Positions 36,510 through 45,821 of a DNA stretch of 64,000 bases are shown here, piece by piece. The DNA lies in contig NZ_CP036537.1 of the NCBI RefSeq assembly GCF_021184025.1, positions 4,154,001 through 4,218,000 on the forward strand, given 5' to 3'. The notes beneath the pieces are model-generated. The model was given only the letters and a program-made list of their open reading frames with translations. It was not told the origin of the DNA and searched no databases. The position numbers were made by a program, and so were the translations under genes. Origin of the DNA: Rhodopseudomonas boonkerdii (lineage in GTDB: Bacteria > Pseudomonadota > Alphaproteobacteria > Rhizobiales > Xanthobacteraceae). Each line of letters opens with the position of its first letter. The stretch's first letter is position 1.

Positions 36510-39500
36510 TCAGACGATCAGTACATCATGCGAAGTCAGCGGGGCTGTCATATCTTTCAGCGTGATCGACACATCATGGCCGAGATCGATCACCGTATCA
36601 TTGCCGACTACATGGGTGACCGGTTGCGATAACTCCTTGGCGATCGAGAACGCGATCTGGATGACGTCGTGATCGACACTCTGCCCGGCATGGAAGTTGT
36701 TGATCACATCGTGGCCGGCAGCCTCCTTGAACACAAATGTATCGCCACCGGCGCTGGTCATGATGTCATTGCCGCCGGTTGAGGCCAGTGTGACACCGGC
36801 TTTGTAGGCTGTTACCGTGTACGAGCCGTCCTCGTTGTCGAACACCGTGGCAAGATGCTGGCCTGTAGCGTCGAACATGTCATGCCTGGCAACGTGGGCC
36901 TGATTGGCGATATCGGATGGATCGACGCTTTTACTGCCGTCCACATTGCGGGCGATGACGCTAGCGAGATGCCCACCCGCCGCCAAGCTCGATTGCACGT
37001 AAGAACCATCAGCCTGGATCACAGTCTGATTCTTCAGTTGGCCGGCATCGTTGTATTGCGCCAGCGTCTTGACGCCGGCATCATCGATCTGTTTCAGCGC
37101 CATCGATCCGTCATCGCGAAACTGCTCGATGAGCACGCTCTTGCCGGCAGCATCCCGCACCACATGCTCGGTCGTATAGGTCTTGCCGGCAATATCATAG
37201 GTCATGGTATCGCGCCTGCCGTCGGCACTCCGGATGGTTTGACTGGAAATGCCGCCGTCAAGCTTGTATGCGGTCTGCACGAAAGAGCCGTCGCTCCTGC
37301 CCACCGTCTGCTGCGACAAATGACCTGCTCCATCATACTGATTGAAAGTCCTGGTTCCAGCTGCATCCACCGTTTGTCTGAAGGCAAGCGTGCCATCGTC
37401 ATGAAGACCTTCGATCATGACACTTCTGCCGGAGTCGTCCGTGACCGTGTGGCGTGACGTGTAATCTTGCCCGGTGATACCGTAGTCGCGGATGTCGCGG
37501 GTACCATCGGCATCGCGAAGTGTGGTGCTGGCCTGGAATCCAGCGGCATCGAAGACGAAGTGTTGGAACGATCTATCGACAAAACTGTTCAGCAGGCTCG
37601 TCAGGTGGCTATCATCATACTCGCTGCGCGACACTGATCCGTCACCATTCACGACTTGACGGAAGACAAGGTCGTTGTCGCCATGAAAGCGATCGACGAG
37701 CGTCGTCTTGCCGCCGGCGCCGATCACGCTATGTTCCGACGTATAGCTTTGTCCGACGATGTCACGGATATAGACATCGCGAGTTCCGTCTGCGTTGCGG
37801 ATGGTTTCGCTGGTAACAGCTGCACCATTGGCGATCGACGCCTGATACGCGCTCCCCTTTGCGAGGACCGAGAGGCCAGTCATGAGTCCGGGCGTACTTA
37901 TGGTTGCATCCGCGAATTTCAGGTGCTCCACATTTGTAATGCGGTCGGTGCCATCGCGCGCCGCGACTCCATCCGTGACCACGAGCCGGCCGTCGACGAA
38001 AGAGATCGTATAGTCCGCCACCTTTCCGGAAAATACCGCCGTATCGATGCCCTCACCGCCATCGATCACATCGTTGCCGATGCCGCCGGTGATGATGTCG
38101 TTTCCGTCGCCGCCATAGATGACATCGTTGTCGCTATTGGCCCCAAAAAACCAGTCCTGATGTGCGGTCGCATCCAGATGGATGCTGCGGACATAGAGAT
38201 CGAACGATCCCGGTGCGCTGGCATTGATCACCTCGCTCGGCGTCACCGAGACGCCGTTGATGACGATGTCCTTGAAATGCAAAGCGCGGCCCGGCGCCGA
38301 ATTGACCAGCTCGATGCCTAGACTGGCAAGCTGATCGGGATTGGCAAAGGTCAACGTATAGGTCGTGTATCCGGCCGGATCGGTCGCCGGCTTGAATTCG
38401 AGCGGCGCCGAAACCGGCTGACCGTTGACCAGCACCTGCGCCTGTGCGTTGCCCCCCGCAGCGGCGGTACCATAACCGGTCAACGTGACTGTGGTCGTCG
38501 TCAGCTTGCCCTGGGCCGATGGGCCACCTACGATTACGTCGTCACCATCGCCGCCACGGATCACATCATTGCCGAGTCCGGCATTGATTGTGTGATTGCC
38601 GCGACCGAGATCGATCACATCATCGATGGCCGATCCGGTAACGGTGAGATCGAGCGATGCACCGTTGCCGTGAAAGTATTGTGAGACGATCGCCTCGGCC
38701 GGCTTACCCATGGGCGAATAGCCGATGTCGTTGTATTTGCCGCTCAGATCCCACTGCCAAAGTTCGACACCCTTCATCCAGCTGCCGCCATGAGCACTCC
38801 AGACCTGGAAGAAGGCGTTATAGGCATCGGCCTGTTCCGCAACATCGGCCGGCGCATCTGCGGTCCAGGAACCCGGCTGCATCGCCGTGCCATCCATGCT
38901 ACGAAAGCCGGCTTCGGTCATCAGCACCTGTTTGCCATAGGTCTTCGACAGCGAAGCCAGAAAATCCACCGGCGACTTGTAGTCGAACGCCGCCACATAA
39001 TACGGATTGTACGGCACCTCGGTCCAGGCATGGACCATCTCCTGCACGGTTGGCGTCGTGCTCGAGGTCAAGGGCGGATAGGTGTTGACACCGATGATGT
39101 CGAGCTGATCCCAGAAGCTGACATGCACTGCTTCATCGGTTGCAGCCGAGTAGGTCAGTTCTCCGTGATAGACCTGACGCACCGACGAGATGATGTCCGT
39201 CCAGTATGCGCGATAACTGTTCCCCGTCAGACTGCTCATCTCATTGCCGATGACGAATGTATCGACTCCCCCCTGTTGCGCGATTTCCGCGAGATGCACG
39301 ATCTCCGCCTTGTAGGAAGCAAAGAACGCGCTGATATCGGTCGGCGAAAGGTTCATGGAACCGGCCCCGTCGAGTGGCGAAATCGCAGCCTTGAACATGA
39401 CCGACAGACCCGCGGCATCCGCAGCCTTGAATCCTGCAAGCAGGCTCTCGTCGCTCTCGGTCTTGCCGGGATGCGCGAATACGTCACTGGTGGACTTGTT

Positions 39501-39647
39501 CGTCGTCCAGATGCGTGTCGTGAGGCTCACCGAATTGGAACCGAGCGCTGCAATCTGTTGAAACGACTGCGTTGCCGACGCGCTGGCGAATTGTCCGTTC
39601 CACTCCGATAATGCGCCGAAGCCCTGTACTTCAAAAAGAGCTGCCAC
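36510..39647 (-). CDS. Large RTX-type secreted glycanase with TIM barrel, CBM and tandem repeats
   Basis: The 1045-residue protein has no N-terminal signal peptide. Residues 1-330 look like a glycosidase TIM barrel (GH113-like), with catalytic-type Glu136 in FVIGNEMSS and Glu245 in VLMTEAGFRS. At about 345-375 come calcium-binding RTX nonapeptides (GLGNDVIRGGDGDDVI). At 380-500 lies a beta-sandwich resembling the xylan-binding CBM36/60 type, and at 505-535 a second RTX block. Residues 617-957 contain four tandem repeats of about 94 residues. The C-terminus has a further GGND-type motif and an aliphatic end (HDVLIV), as in type I secretion substrates. It probably depolymerises the locus polymer, like PlyA/ExsH in rhizobia. 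Confidence 0.85.
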   Translation of the reverse strand: MAALFEVQGFGALSEWNGQFASASATQSFQQIAALGSNSVSLTTRIWTTNKSTSDVFAHPGKTESDESLLAGFKAADAAGLSVMFKAAISPLDGAGSMNLSPTDISAFFASYKAEIVHLAEIAQQGGVDTFVIGNEMSSLTGNSYRAYWTDIISSVRQVYHGELTYSAATDEAVHVSFWDQLDIIGVNTYPPLTSSTTPTVQEMVHAWTEVPYNPYYVAAFDYKSPVDFLASLSKTYGKQVLMTEAGFRSMDGTAMQPGSWTADAPADVAEQADAYNAFFQVWSAHGGSWMKGVELWQWDLSGKYNDIGYSPMGKPAEAIVSQYFHGNGASLDLTVTGSAIDDVIDLGRGNHTINAGLGNDVIRGGDGDDVIVGGPSAQGKLTTTTVTLTGYGTAAAGGNAQAQVLVNGQPVSAPLEFKPATDPAGYTTYTLTFANPDQLASLGIELVNSAPGRALHFKDIVINGVSVTPSEVINASAPGSFDLYVRSIHLDATAHQDWFFGANSDNDVIYGGDGNDIITGGIGNDVIDGGEGIDTAVFSGKVADYTISFVDGRLVVTDGVAARDGTDRITNVEHLKFADATISTPGLMTGLSVLAKGSAYQASIANGAAVTSETIRNADGTRDVYIRDIVGQSYTSEHSVIGAGGKTTLVDRFHGDNDLVFRQVVNGDGSVSRSEYDDSHLTSLLNSFVDRSFQHFVFDAAGFQASTTLRDADGTRDIRDYGITGQDYTSRHTVTDDSGRSVMIEGLHDDGTLAFRQTVDAAGTRTFNQYDGAGHLSQQTVGRSDGSFVQTAYKLDGGISSQTIRSADGRRDTMTYDIAGKTYTTEHVVRDAAGKSVLIEQFRDDGSMALKQIDDAGVKTLAQYNDAGQLKNQTVIQADGSYVQSSLAAGGHLASVIARNVDGSKSVDPSDIANQAHVARHDMFDATGQHLATVFDNEDGSYTVTAYKAGVTLASTGGNDIMTSAGGDTFVFKEAAGHDVINNFHAGQSVDHDVIQIAFSIAKELSQPVTHVVGNDTVIDLGHDVSITLKDMTAPLTSHDVLIV

Positions 39648-39840
39648 TGAATGACCTCCGCTGTTGGCGGAGGCTTAGCGCAATCCCTTAACAGCGATCT
39701 TAAGAGACCCATCCAAACTTTTACGAAAGCAAAAGCTCAAATGGCGACCATCAAGCCGCGTCGTTGTATGTTCTCGACAATAACGGATCGCATCATTTCC
39801 GCGAGGAACAGCGCGCCATACGATCGCGCAGATCCCCCAT

Positions 39841-40773
39841 TCAGAATCCGACGGCGCGCTTTCCCTTTGTCTGAAGCATCTGCCGCGCTTCATCAGGCGT
39901 TGCGATTTCCAGCGACAGGTGCTCGAGGATCCCGCGAATCTTTGCGACCTGAGCGGCGTTCGACATCGCAAGTTCCCCGCGACCGAGATAGAGATTGTCT
40001 TCCAGGCCAACGCGTACGTTGCCGCCGAGAATTGCCGACATGGTGACCAGCGGGAACTGATGGCGCCCTGCGCCAAGCACCGAGAGATAATAATCGTTAC
40101 CGAACAGCCGGTCGGCGGTTGCCTTCATATGCATAAGGTTTTCCGGATCGGCTCCGATGCCGCCAAGAATGCCGAAAATGCACTGGACGAAGAAAGGCGG
40201 CTTTACCAATCCGCGACCGACGAAATGCGCGAGATTGTAGAGATGGCCGACGTCATAGCATTCGAATTCGAACCGTGTGCCGTGATCGCCGAGTTCCCGC
40301 ATGCCCCGCTCGATCTGAGCGAAGGTGTTCGACAGGATGAAATCGGTCGTGCCCTCGAGATATGGACGCTCCCAGTCGTGCTGGAATTCCTTGAAACGGC
40401 TCGCCGCTCCCGAAATGTTGAAATTGAACGAGCCCATATTCATGGAGGCTATTTCCGGCTTGGCCCAATTCGCCGCGGCAAGGCGCTCGTCCATGGTCAT
40501 GCCGAGACCGGCGCCAGTCGTGATGTTGACGATACCGTCGCAACGATCGCGGATCTCCGGCAGGAATTTTGCGTAGATATTCCTGTCCTGCGTCGGTCGT
40601 CCCGTTTCCGGTACGCGCGCATGCAAATGCACGATCGCGGCCCCCGCCTCCACCGCCCCGACCGCCTGATCTGCGATCTGCTGCGGCGTCACCGGCAGAT
40701 GCGGCGACATCGAAGGCGTGTGGATCGAACCGGTGATGGCGCAGCTGATAATGACCTTGTTGTTTCGCCGCAT
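39841..40773 (-). CDS. BKACE-family beta-keto acid cleavage enzyme (DUF849)
   Basis: The 310-residue zinc enzyme is of the 3-keto-5-aminohexanoate cleavage family. Its start KVIISCAITGSIHTPSMSPH, metal His pair in AIVHLHARV and SILGAGRHQ-type segment (VLGAGRHQFPL) are characteristic. The family condenses a beta-keto acid with acetyl-CoA to give a new CoA ester and acetoacetate. The adjacent dehydrogenase, 9 bases upstream on the same mRNA, resembles carnitine 3-dehydrogenase. The pair would then turn carnitine via 3-dehydrocarnitine into betaine and acetoacetyl-CoA. Other beta-keto substrates remain possible. Confidence 0.9.
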   Translation of the reverse strand: MRRNNKVIISCAITGSIHTPSMSPHLPVTPQQIADQAVGAVEAGAAIVHLHARVPETGRPTQDRNIYAKFLPEIRDRCDGIVNITTGAGLGMTMDERLAAANWAKPEIASMNMGSFNFNISGAASRFKEFQHDWERPYLEGTTDFILSNTFAQIERGMRELGDHGTRFEFECYDVGHLYNLAHFVGRGLVKPPFFVQCIFGILGGIGADPENLMHMKATADRLFGNDYYLSVLGAGRHQFPLVTMSAILGGNVRVGLEDNLYLGRGELAMSNAAQVAKIRGILEHLSLEIATPDEARQMLQTKGKRAVGF

Positions 40774-40782
40774 GACGTGTCC

Positions 40783-41721
40783 TCATCCATTCTTCTGCTT
40801 GATGAGCGCTATCAGCGCGGCATCGCGCTGCTTGACGAGATCGGTCCGCGAGCGGCCGGCCGCCTCCTGCTTCACGCCGTCAATCAACGCCGCGTTGACT
40901 TCAGGCCCGAGCTGCGGCGTACCGAGATCGCGCCACCAGTCTTCCATCGCCGGGCCAATGTGATCGAGAAAATGTTTCATGCCACCCTCGCCGCCGGCGA
41001 GATTGAAGATCATATGTGGTCCCATGATCGCCCAGCGTAGCCCCGGTCCTTGCACGATCGCCGTATCGACATCCTCGACACTTGCAATGCCGCTCGCTAC
41101 CGCGTGCACGGCTTCGCGCCACAGCGCGGCCTGAAGGCGATTGGCGAGATGACCGGGCACCTCCTTGTTAAGCCGGATCGGCGCCTTGCCGGCGCAACGA
41201 TAGAAAGCCTCGAGCCAGACCAGCACGTCCGACGACGTCTTCCTGCCACCGACGACCTCCACCAGCGGCACGAGATGCGGCGGATTGAAGGGATGACCGA
41301 CGGCAAAGCGCTCGGGCGACCTGAGCCCTTCCTGCAATTCACTCATGACGAGGCCGGACGTACTCGACGCCACGATGACATCCGGGTTCAGCCTCGCTTC
41401 GAGGTCAGCATAAAGCTGCCGCTTGATCTCGGCGCGCTCGGGCCCGCTCTCCTGCACGAAGTCCGCATCGCGCACGGCCTCTGCCAGATCGGTGGAGAAG
41501 CGCCATGGCTTCGGGGCCGTGTCGCCGATAACGCCGAGCGCGGCCAGGCCTCGCCAGGCATCGGCGATCAGATCGCGCGTCGCCGCTTCGGCGGACGGCT
41601 GCGGATCGTAGATCGTGACATCGTAGCCATGAGCCAGGAACAGCGCGGCCCAGCTGGCGCCAATGGTGCCCGACCCAACCACTGCAATGCGACGAACGGC
41701 ATCCGGTGCAATCAACGGCAT
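40783..41721 (-). CDS. 3-hydroxyacyl-CoA dehydrogenase-type enzyme (carnitine 3-dehydrogenase-like)
   Basis: The 312-residue protein has an NAD Rossmann start (RRIAVVGSGTIGASWAALFL) and the family motif GHPFNPPHLVPLVEVVGG. The late GPGLRWAIMGPHMIFNL is typical of the short dehydrogenases that include carnitine dehydrogenase and lambda-crystallin/gulonate dehydrogenase. The ATG at 41721 is preferred over 41769, which adds a charged leader. It precedes the BKACE gene by 9 bases, an operon that favours 3-hydroxy acid oxidation followed by keto-acid cleavage. No permease is included. Confidence 0.86.
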   Translation of the reverse strand: MPLIAPDAVRRIAVVGSGTIGASWAALFLAHGYDVTIYDPQPSAEAATRDLIADAWRGLAALGVIGDTAPKPWRFSTDLAEAVRDADFVQESGPERAEIKRQLYADLEARLNPDVIVASSTSGLVMSELQEGLRSPERFAVGHPFNPPHLVPLVEVVGGRKTSSDVLVWLEAFYRCAGKAPIRLNKEVPGHLANRLQAALWREAVHAVASGIASVEDVDTAIVQGPGLRWAIMGPHMIFNLAGGEGGMKHFLDHIGPAMEDWWRDLGTPQLGPEVNAALIDGVKQEAAGRSRTDLVKQRDAALIALIKQKNG

Positions 41722-41843
41722 GTGTGCTTGATCTCTGCGTGAGCGTTTCCCTGCTCCGCAGTTTGGCAACTCATTGCGCGACGGGCAATTGCATTCAGCG
41801 CCGCCTTGGCCATACCATACGGGTCAGCGCTACCGGCACTGGA

Positions 41844-42095
41844 TTAGTTGTCGACGCAGGCCGCATGCAGCTTGGTTATACGTTCTGTCGAGACCGGAAA
41901 GCGTGCCAGCTTCCCGGCTGGTCGCGTCGGCCGCAGCACGAGATCGCCGCCACAATTCGGGCAGCAACCGCCAAGCCGCATATCCGCACAATCGGCGCAA
42001 AATGTACACTCGAAGGTGCAGATTCGCGCCTGCGGATCGCCATTGGGAAGATCGCGATCGCAGCATTCGCAATTCGGTCTAATCGCAAGCACCAT
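41844..42095 (-). CDS. DUF1272 cysteine-rich small protein
   Basis: The 83-residue protein starts MVLAIRPNCECCDRDLPNG and has further cysteine pairs (ICTFECTFCADCADM and GCCPNCGGDL). This is the DUF1272 zinc-ribbon-like pattern, a short cytoplasmic protein of unknown role. The ATG at 42095 fits the family start; frame to 42119 adds 8 residues. Its neighbour upstream is a broken decarboxylase-like remnant. A zinc-binding or redox role is plausible from the cysteines. Confidence 0.85.
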   Translation of the reverse strand: MVLAIRPNCECCDRDLPNGDPQARICTFECTFCADCADMRLGGCCPNCGGDLVLRPTRPAGKLARFPVSTERITKLHAACVDN

Positions 42096-42139
42096 GACTT
42101 CCTCCGTAATGGCAGACAAAACGCGTTACGAACCCTGCC

Positions 42140-42310
42140 CGTTTCCTTGAGCACTTCGTTCGCGGCCTTGAACACATCAAGGCGGGCGGGAATGCCGCAA
42201 TAGGCCATGGCGTTCAGCAAGCCCTTCCTCGATTTCCTCGATGCTCACGCCTACCACCATGCCTGTCGCGCGCATACAGAGGACATATAGCTCAGAGATG
42301 CACTCAAACA
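42140..42310 (-). pseudogene. Remnant of a carboxymuconolactone decarboxylase-like gene
   Basis: On the minus strand, one frame reads LYVLCMRATGMVVGVS and IEEIEEG. The next frame then continues LLNAMAYCGIPARLDVFKAA and NEVLKETG. Together they match the C-terminal part of the CMD/AhpD family (VGVSxEEIxE...AxxYxGxP...A...A...L) with one extra base near 42221. There is no intact upstream part. It lies between DUF1272 and the tRNA gene. The evidence is motif-level only. Confidence 0.4.
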
Positions 42311-42363
42311 CACGCGAGACCACTTGCAGCCGGGATCATTCCCGGCTAATTGCACAGGTCTAC

Positions 42364-42438
42364 GCTCCCTTCGTCTAGCGGTTAGGACGCGGCCCTCTCA
42401 AGGCTGAAACAGGGGTTCGATTCCCCTAGGGAGCGCCA
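42364..42438 (+). tRNA. tRNA-Glu (anticodon CTC)
   Basis: The acceptor arms GCTCCCT and AGGGAGC pair over 7 bases, followed by a discriminator G and an encoded CCA. The D-arm region has the TAGCGGTTAGGA pattern, the anticodon loop is CT-CTC-AA, and the T arm has GGTTCGATTCC. The CTC anticodon reads the GAG codon. Confidence 0.95.
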
Positions 42439-42599
42439 GCAAAATCAAAAACTTAGCTGAATTCGATCAAAGCCGCCGGATAAGCGTTCCGCGGGCGGCG
42501 GTGAGCGCTTCAAACATGTTCCCGCTTAGACACAGGCGCCCTTGATCCTGGCGCTTCTTACAATCTTTGATTGCATTTCACGCACTCCCTAATACCCCA
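42439..42599. other. Short gap after tRNA-Glu
   Basis: I see no gene. Weak inverted repeats are present (AAGCG near 42484 with CGCTT, and GGCGCC-type arms near 42536), but none forms a convincing terminator. It is the end of the minus-strand transporter operon. Confidence 0.3.
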
Positions 42600-43358
42600 T
42601 CAACGATGCATGATCTGTTTGAGAAATGCGCGCGTGCGATCCCGCTTCGGATTCGAGAAAAACGCATCTGGTGTTCCTTCTTCGAGGATCTGCCCGACAT
42701 CAATGAAAACGACACGGTCGGCGACCGAACGAGCGAAGCCCATCTCGTGGGTGACGCAGACCATGGTCATTCCTTCGCGGGCCAAATCAACCATGACGTC
42801 GAGGACTTCCTGGATCATTTCAGGATCGAGTGCCGAGGTGGGCTCATCGAACAGCATGACCTGCGGCTTCATGCATAGTGCCCGCGCGATGGCGACGCGC
42901 TGCTGCTGACCACCGGAAAGCTGGTTCGGATATTTGTCGGCGTGTTCCGAGATGCGCACACGTTGCAGGAAATAGCGTGCCGTCTCCTCGGCCTCCTGTT
43001 TTGCGATACCGCGGATTTTTCGGGGCGCGATGGTGAGATTCTGCAAGACCGTCAGGTGCGGAAACAGATTGAACTGCTGGAACACCATACCGACATCGCG
43101 GCGCACCGTATCGACATTGCGGGTCGAGTGATCGAGTTCGACGCCGTTGACGATGATGCGGCCGTTGCGATGTTCTTCCAGCCGGTTGATGCAGCGGATC
43201 ATGGTGGATTTTCCGGAGCCCGAAGGACCGCAGATAACCACGCGTTCGCCGCGCGCCACCGTGAAGTTGATTTCCTTGAGCACCTGGACGTCACCATACC
43301 ATTTGGTGACACCAGACATCTGGATGATCGGTGCAGCGGAATCCGTGGGTGACTGCAT
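42600..43358 (-). CDS. Polar amino acid ABC transporter ATPase (GlnQ/HisP-type)
   Basis: The 252-residue ATPase has Walker [13 protein letters not shown] and the Q-loop [17 protein letters not shown]. The signature is [16 protein letters not shown], Walker B is [14 protein letters not shown] and the switch is [16 protein letters not shown]. It is the last gene of the operon and energises the two permeases at 45141-46493. The ATG at 43358 has GGAG about 8 bases upstream; a start at 43385 that overlaps the SDR stop is also possible. Confidence 0.93.
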   Translation of the reverse strand: MQSPTDSAAPIIQMSGVTKWYGDVQVLKEINFTVARGERVVICGPSGSGKSTMIRCINRLEEHRNGRIIVNGVELDHSTRNVDTVRRDVGMVFQQFNLFPHLTVLQNLTIAPRKIRGIAKQEAEETARYFLQRVRISEHADKYPNQLSGGQQQRVAIARALCMKPQVMLFDEPTSALDPEMIQEVLDVMVDLAREGMTMVCVTHEMGFARSVADRVVFIDVGQILEEGTPDAFFSNPKRDRTRAFLKQIMHR

Positions 43359-43381
43359 TGTGCTGTTCTCCAATCCACCGG

Positions 43382-44159
43382 TCATGACGCCATCCACCCG
43401 CCATCGACGAGAATGTTCTCGCCGGTGATGAACGTTGCCTCGTCTGAAGCGAGGAATAGCGCGGCGTTGGCGACATCGTCCGGACGCCCTAGCCGCGGCA
43501 TCGGCGTGCGGGCTGTCGAATAGTCCATCCAACGCGGCTCCGCGGCGCGGCCGGGCTTGCCGGTGATGATCTTGCCGGGCGCAACTGCGTTGCAGATGAT
43601 ATGATCCGCAGCATAATCCGCTGCGATCTGCCGGGTCATGTAGACCACGCCGGACTTCGAAGTGCCGTAGGCAACGTCCTCCGGGCAGGCGATCATTCCG
43701 TGCTGGGAGGAAATATTCACGATGCGCCCGCGCGCTTCGTTGCGGATGTCCTGGGTTAGCATCTGCCGCACGGCGGCGCGGGACATCAGGAATACGCCGG
43801 TGAGATTGACCGCGAGCGTCCGGTCCCATTCGGCAAGGCTGGGTATCGGTCAGCCGTTTGCCAGTACCGATAGCGGCGTCGTTGACGAGCACATCGAGCC
43901 GGCCGAACCGACTGACGGCCTGTGCCACGGCATGTGCTGCATCCGCCTCGGAGGCGACATCAATCTGGATGAAATCGACCTCATGGCCTTCGCCGCGCAA
44001 TAGCTCGATGGTCGGAATGCCACCCTCGCGCACATCAATGGTTTGATCGGCGAGCAGCAGTTTTGCCCCCTCGACGGCGAAGCGCCGGGCGATGGCGCGG
44101 CCGATACCCGACGATGCGCCCGTAATCAGGATCGATTTTCCAGCGAGACGTCCGCTCAT
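43382..44159 (-). pseudogene. SDR-family oxidoreductase with a 1-base frameshift
   Basis: The protein starts [20 protein letters not shown] (NAD motif TGxxxGIG) and keeps VLVNDAAIG and KRLTDT. The continuation [18 protein letters not shown] and the active-site YGTSKSG (YxxxK) are in another frame, ending [12 protein letters not shown]. One extra base near 43838 (GG on the plus strand) explains the shift; removing it gives a normal 258-residue SDR. It may be a real inactivating mutation or a sequence error. Its start overlaps the epimerase stop, and its stop overlaps an ATPase start codon, so the surrounding operon is intact. The likely reaction is oxidation of a hydroxyl on the transported substrate. 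Confidence 0.85.
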
Positions 44160-45139
44160 GCCGCAGCCCCGTCGTTATGCATCCAGGCAAGATAGTCGTG
44201 CGCCGCTTGATCTAGGCCAAAGCGCGGCTGCCAGGCTGTGTCTGCTGCGAGACGGGCGACGTTCAGGGCCGCCCGATCCTTTGAAAGTCCGTACACGATG
44301 TTGCCCCCGGCCTCCGATGCGGCCAACCGCCAGCGGAGATCGGGAAAGTGCTGCGCCATGACGGCGCACCACTGCGGCAGATCGGTAATGCCCCCGCCGC
44401 TCACGTGATAGATGCGATGGGCGAGATCACCGGACTGGCTGACGGCGACGATCCCGCAGGCGGCGTCGCGCGAGTAGATCCAGTCGCTGGCCATGGTGCG
44501 AGGCAGCACGATCTCGCGGCCTACGCGGGCGAGCGCCACGATCTGGTGATGCGGGCTAAGCGCATCGCGCACGCCGGTGCGAAGCTCCCACGGACCGAAG
44601 ACCGGGCCGAGGCGGATCACGCGAACATCGAGCTTGTGCAGATCGGCAACACGCAACGCCGCCTGTTCCGATGCGAGTTTAGTGATTCCGTAAAGCGCAG
44701 CCGGCGCAGGCGGCGACAGATCTTCCTCGAACAGGCCCGAAGGCGCCGGCTGAGAGAATCCATAGACGGCCACCGAGCTGAGCACGGTGACCCGTGTAAC
44801 CGTGCGTTGCCGGATGATGCGCTCGAGTAGATTGACAGTACCTCCGATATTCACATCGACGATCTGCCGCGCGGCGTCGTGTTCGCGCTGGGCATTGGGC
44901 GTCATGGCTGCGGTATGAATCACACGGTCGATGCGGGCGCTGGCGAGGGCGCGATCAATATCGTCAGCATTGCGGACGTCGCCGGTGATCAACATGGCGC
45001 CGGCGAGTTCTGGACGCGCCAGCATATCCTGGCTCGGAGCCGTGAGATCGAAAAGGATAACCTGCTCCCCCTCGGCAATCAGCCGCTCGGCGATGGCGAG
45101 GCCGATGAAGCCGCTCCCGCCGGTGATCAAGGTGGTCAT
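44156..45139 (-). CDS. NAD-dependent epimerase/dehydratase family protein
   Basis: The 327-residue extended-SDR protein starts [20 protein letters not shown] (GxxGxxG), with [11 protein letters not shown] and the catalytic YGITK (YxxxK). It lies between the permease and the SDR in the operon, with 1-base and 4-base junctions. In a transport/catabolism operon it is more likely a dehydrogenase of a polar hydroxyl compound (as in uronate or hydroxy-acid dehydrogenases) than a nucleotide-sugar epimerase, but the substrate is unknown. Confidence 0.85.
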   Translation of the reverse strand: MTTLITGGSGFIGLAIAERLIAEGEQVILFDLTAPSQDMLARPELAGAMLITGDVRNADDIDRALASARIDRVIHTAAMTPNAQREHDAARQIVDVNIGGTVNLLERIIRQRTVTRVTVLSSVAVYGFSQPAPSGLFEEDLSPPAPAALYGITKLASEQAALRVADLHKLDVRVIRLGPVFGPWELRTGVRDALSPHHQIVALARVGREIVLPRTMASDWIYSRDAACGIVAVSQSGDLAHRIYHVSGGGITDLPQWCAVMAQHFPDLRWRLAASEAGGNIVYGLSKDRAALNVARLAADTAWQPRFGLDQAAHDYLAWMHNDGAAA

Positions 45140-45140
45140 G

Positions 45141-45812
45141 TCAGCGGGCCTTCAATGCTTGCCGTTCCAGCCGCGCAACCCAGCGTGCGAACGGATACAG
45201 GATGACGAAGAAGATGATGGCCGCCGCCATCAGAGGAGTGGGATTATAGGTTTGCTCCTGTGCCACGCGCGCGGAGCGCAGCAATTCCGGCAGTGCGACG
45301 AGAGCGGCGATCGGCGTCGCCTTGACGAGTTCGAGCGAGTTGCTGGCCAGCGGCGCCAGCACGTTGCGGATCGCCTGCGGCAGCACGATGTAGAACACCA
45401 CGTGCATCGGCTTGAAGCCGAGCGCACGGGCAGCTTCGGTCTGCCCTGAAGGGACGGACAGGATGCCGGCGCGGAAAATCTCGCCGAAATACCCGGAATT
45501 GTTGAGCACGATGGCGAGCACGGCGGCGGTGAAGCCGCCCAGCGTCAGGCCGAGAAACGGCATGCCGTAGAAGATCAGGATCAGCAGTACGACCACCGGG
45601 AATGACCTGAACAGGTCGATATAGATCAGCAGCCCGATATTGATCCATCTGTTCCGGAAGCTGTAGAGCACAGCAATAGCAAGACCGGCGAGAATGCCGA
45701 GCGGGAGCGCCACCACCGCCAGCCAGATCGTATAGATCAAGCCCTGCAGCAACAGCGGATAGACCCGCAGCAGCGATTCCCAATTGGCAAAATTGTCGAG
45801 AAAATCCTGCAT
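45141..45812 (-). CDS. Polar amino acid ABC transporter permease 1
   Basis: The 223-residue HisM/GlnP-type protein has about five membrane spans. It has LQGLIYTIWLAVVALPLGIL near the start and DLFRSFPVVVLLILIFYG. The EAA loop EAARALGFKPMHVVFYIVLPQAIRN is the contact to the ATPase. It starts 9 bases after the second permease gene. The two permeases are similar in size and form the heterodimeric channel. Confidence 0.93.
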   Translation of the reverse strand: MQDFLDNFANWESLLRVYPLLLQGLIYTIWLAVVALPLGILAGLAIAVLYSFRNRWINIGLLIYIDLFRSFPVVVLLILIFYGMPFLGLTLGGFTAAVLAIVLNNSGYFGEIFRAGILSVPSGQTEAARALGFKPMHVVFYIVLPQAIRNVLAPLASNSLELVKATPIAALVALPELLRSARVAQEQTYNPTPLMAAAIIFFVILYPFARWVARLERQALKAR

Positions 45813-45821
45813 ACGATCAGC

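Noticed and set aside
42600..44159. Single 519-codon frame reading as an SDR-ABC ATPase fusion
   Set aside because: The middle 200 codons are out-of-frame SDR sequence. The true arrangement is a frameshifted SDR gene followed by a separate ATPase gene.
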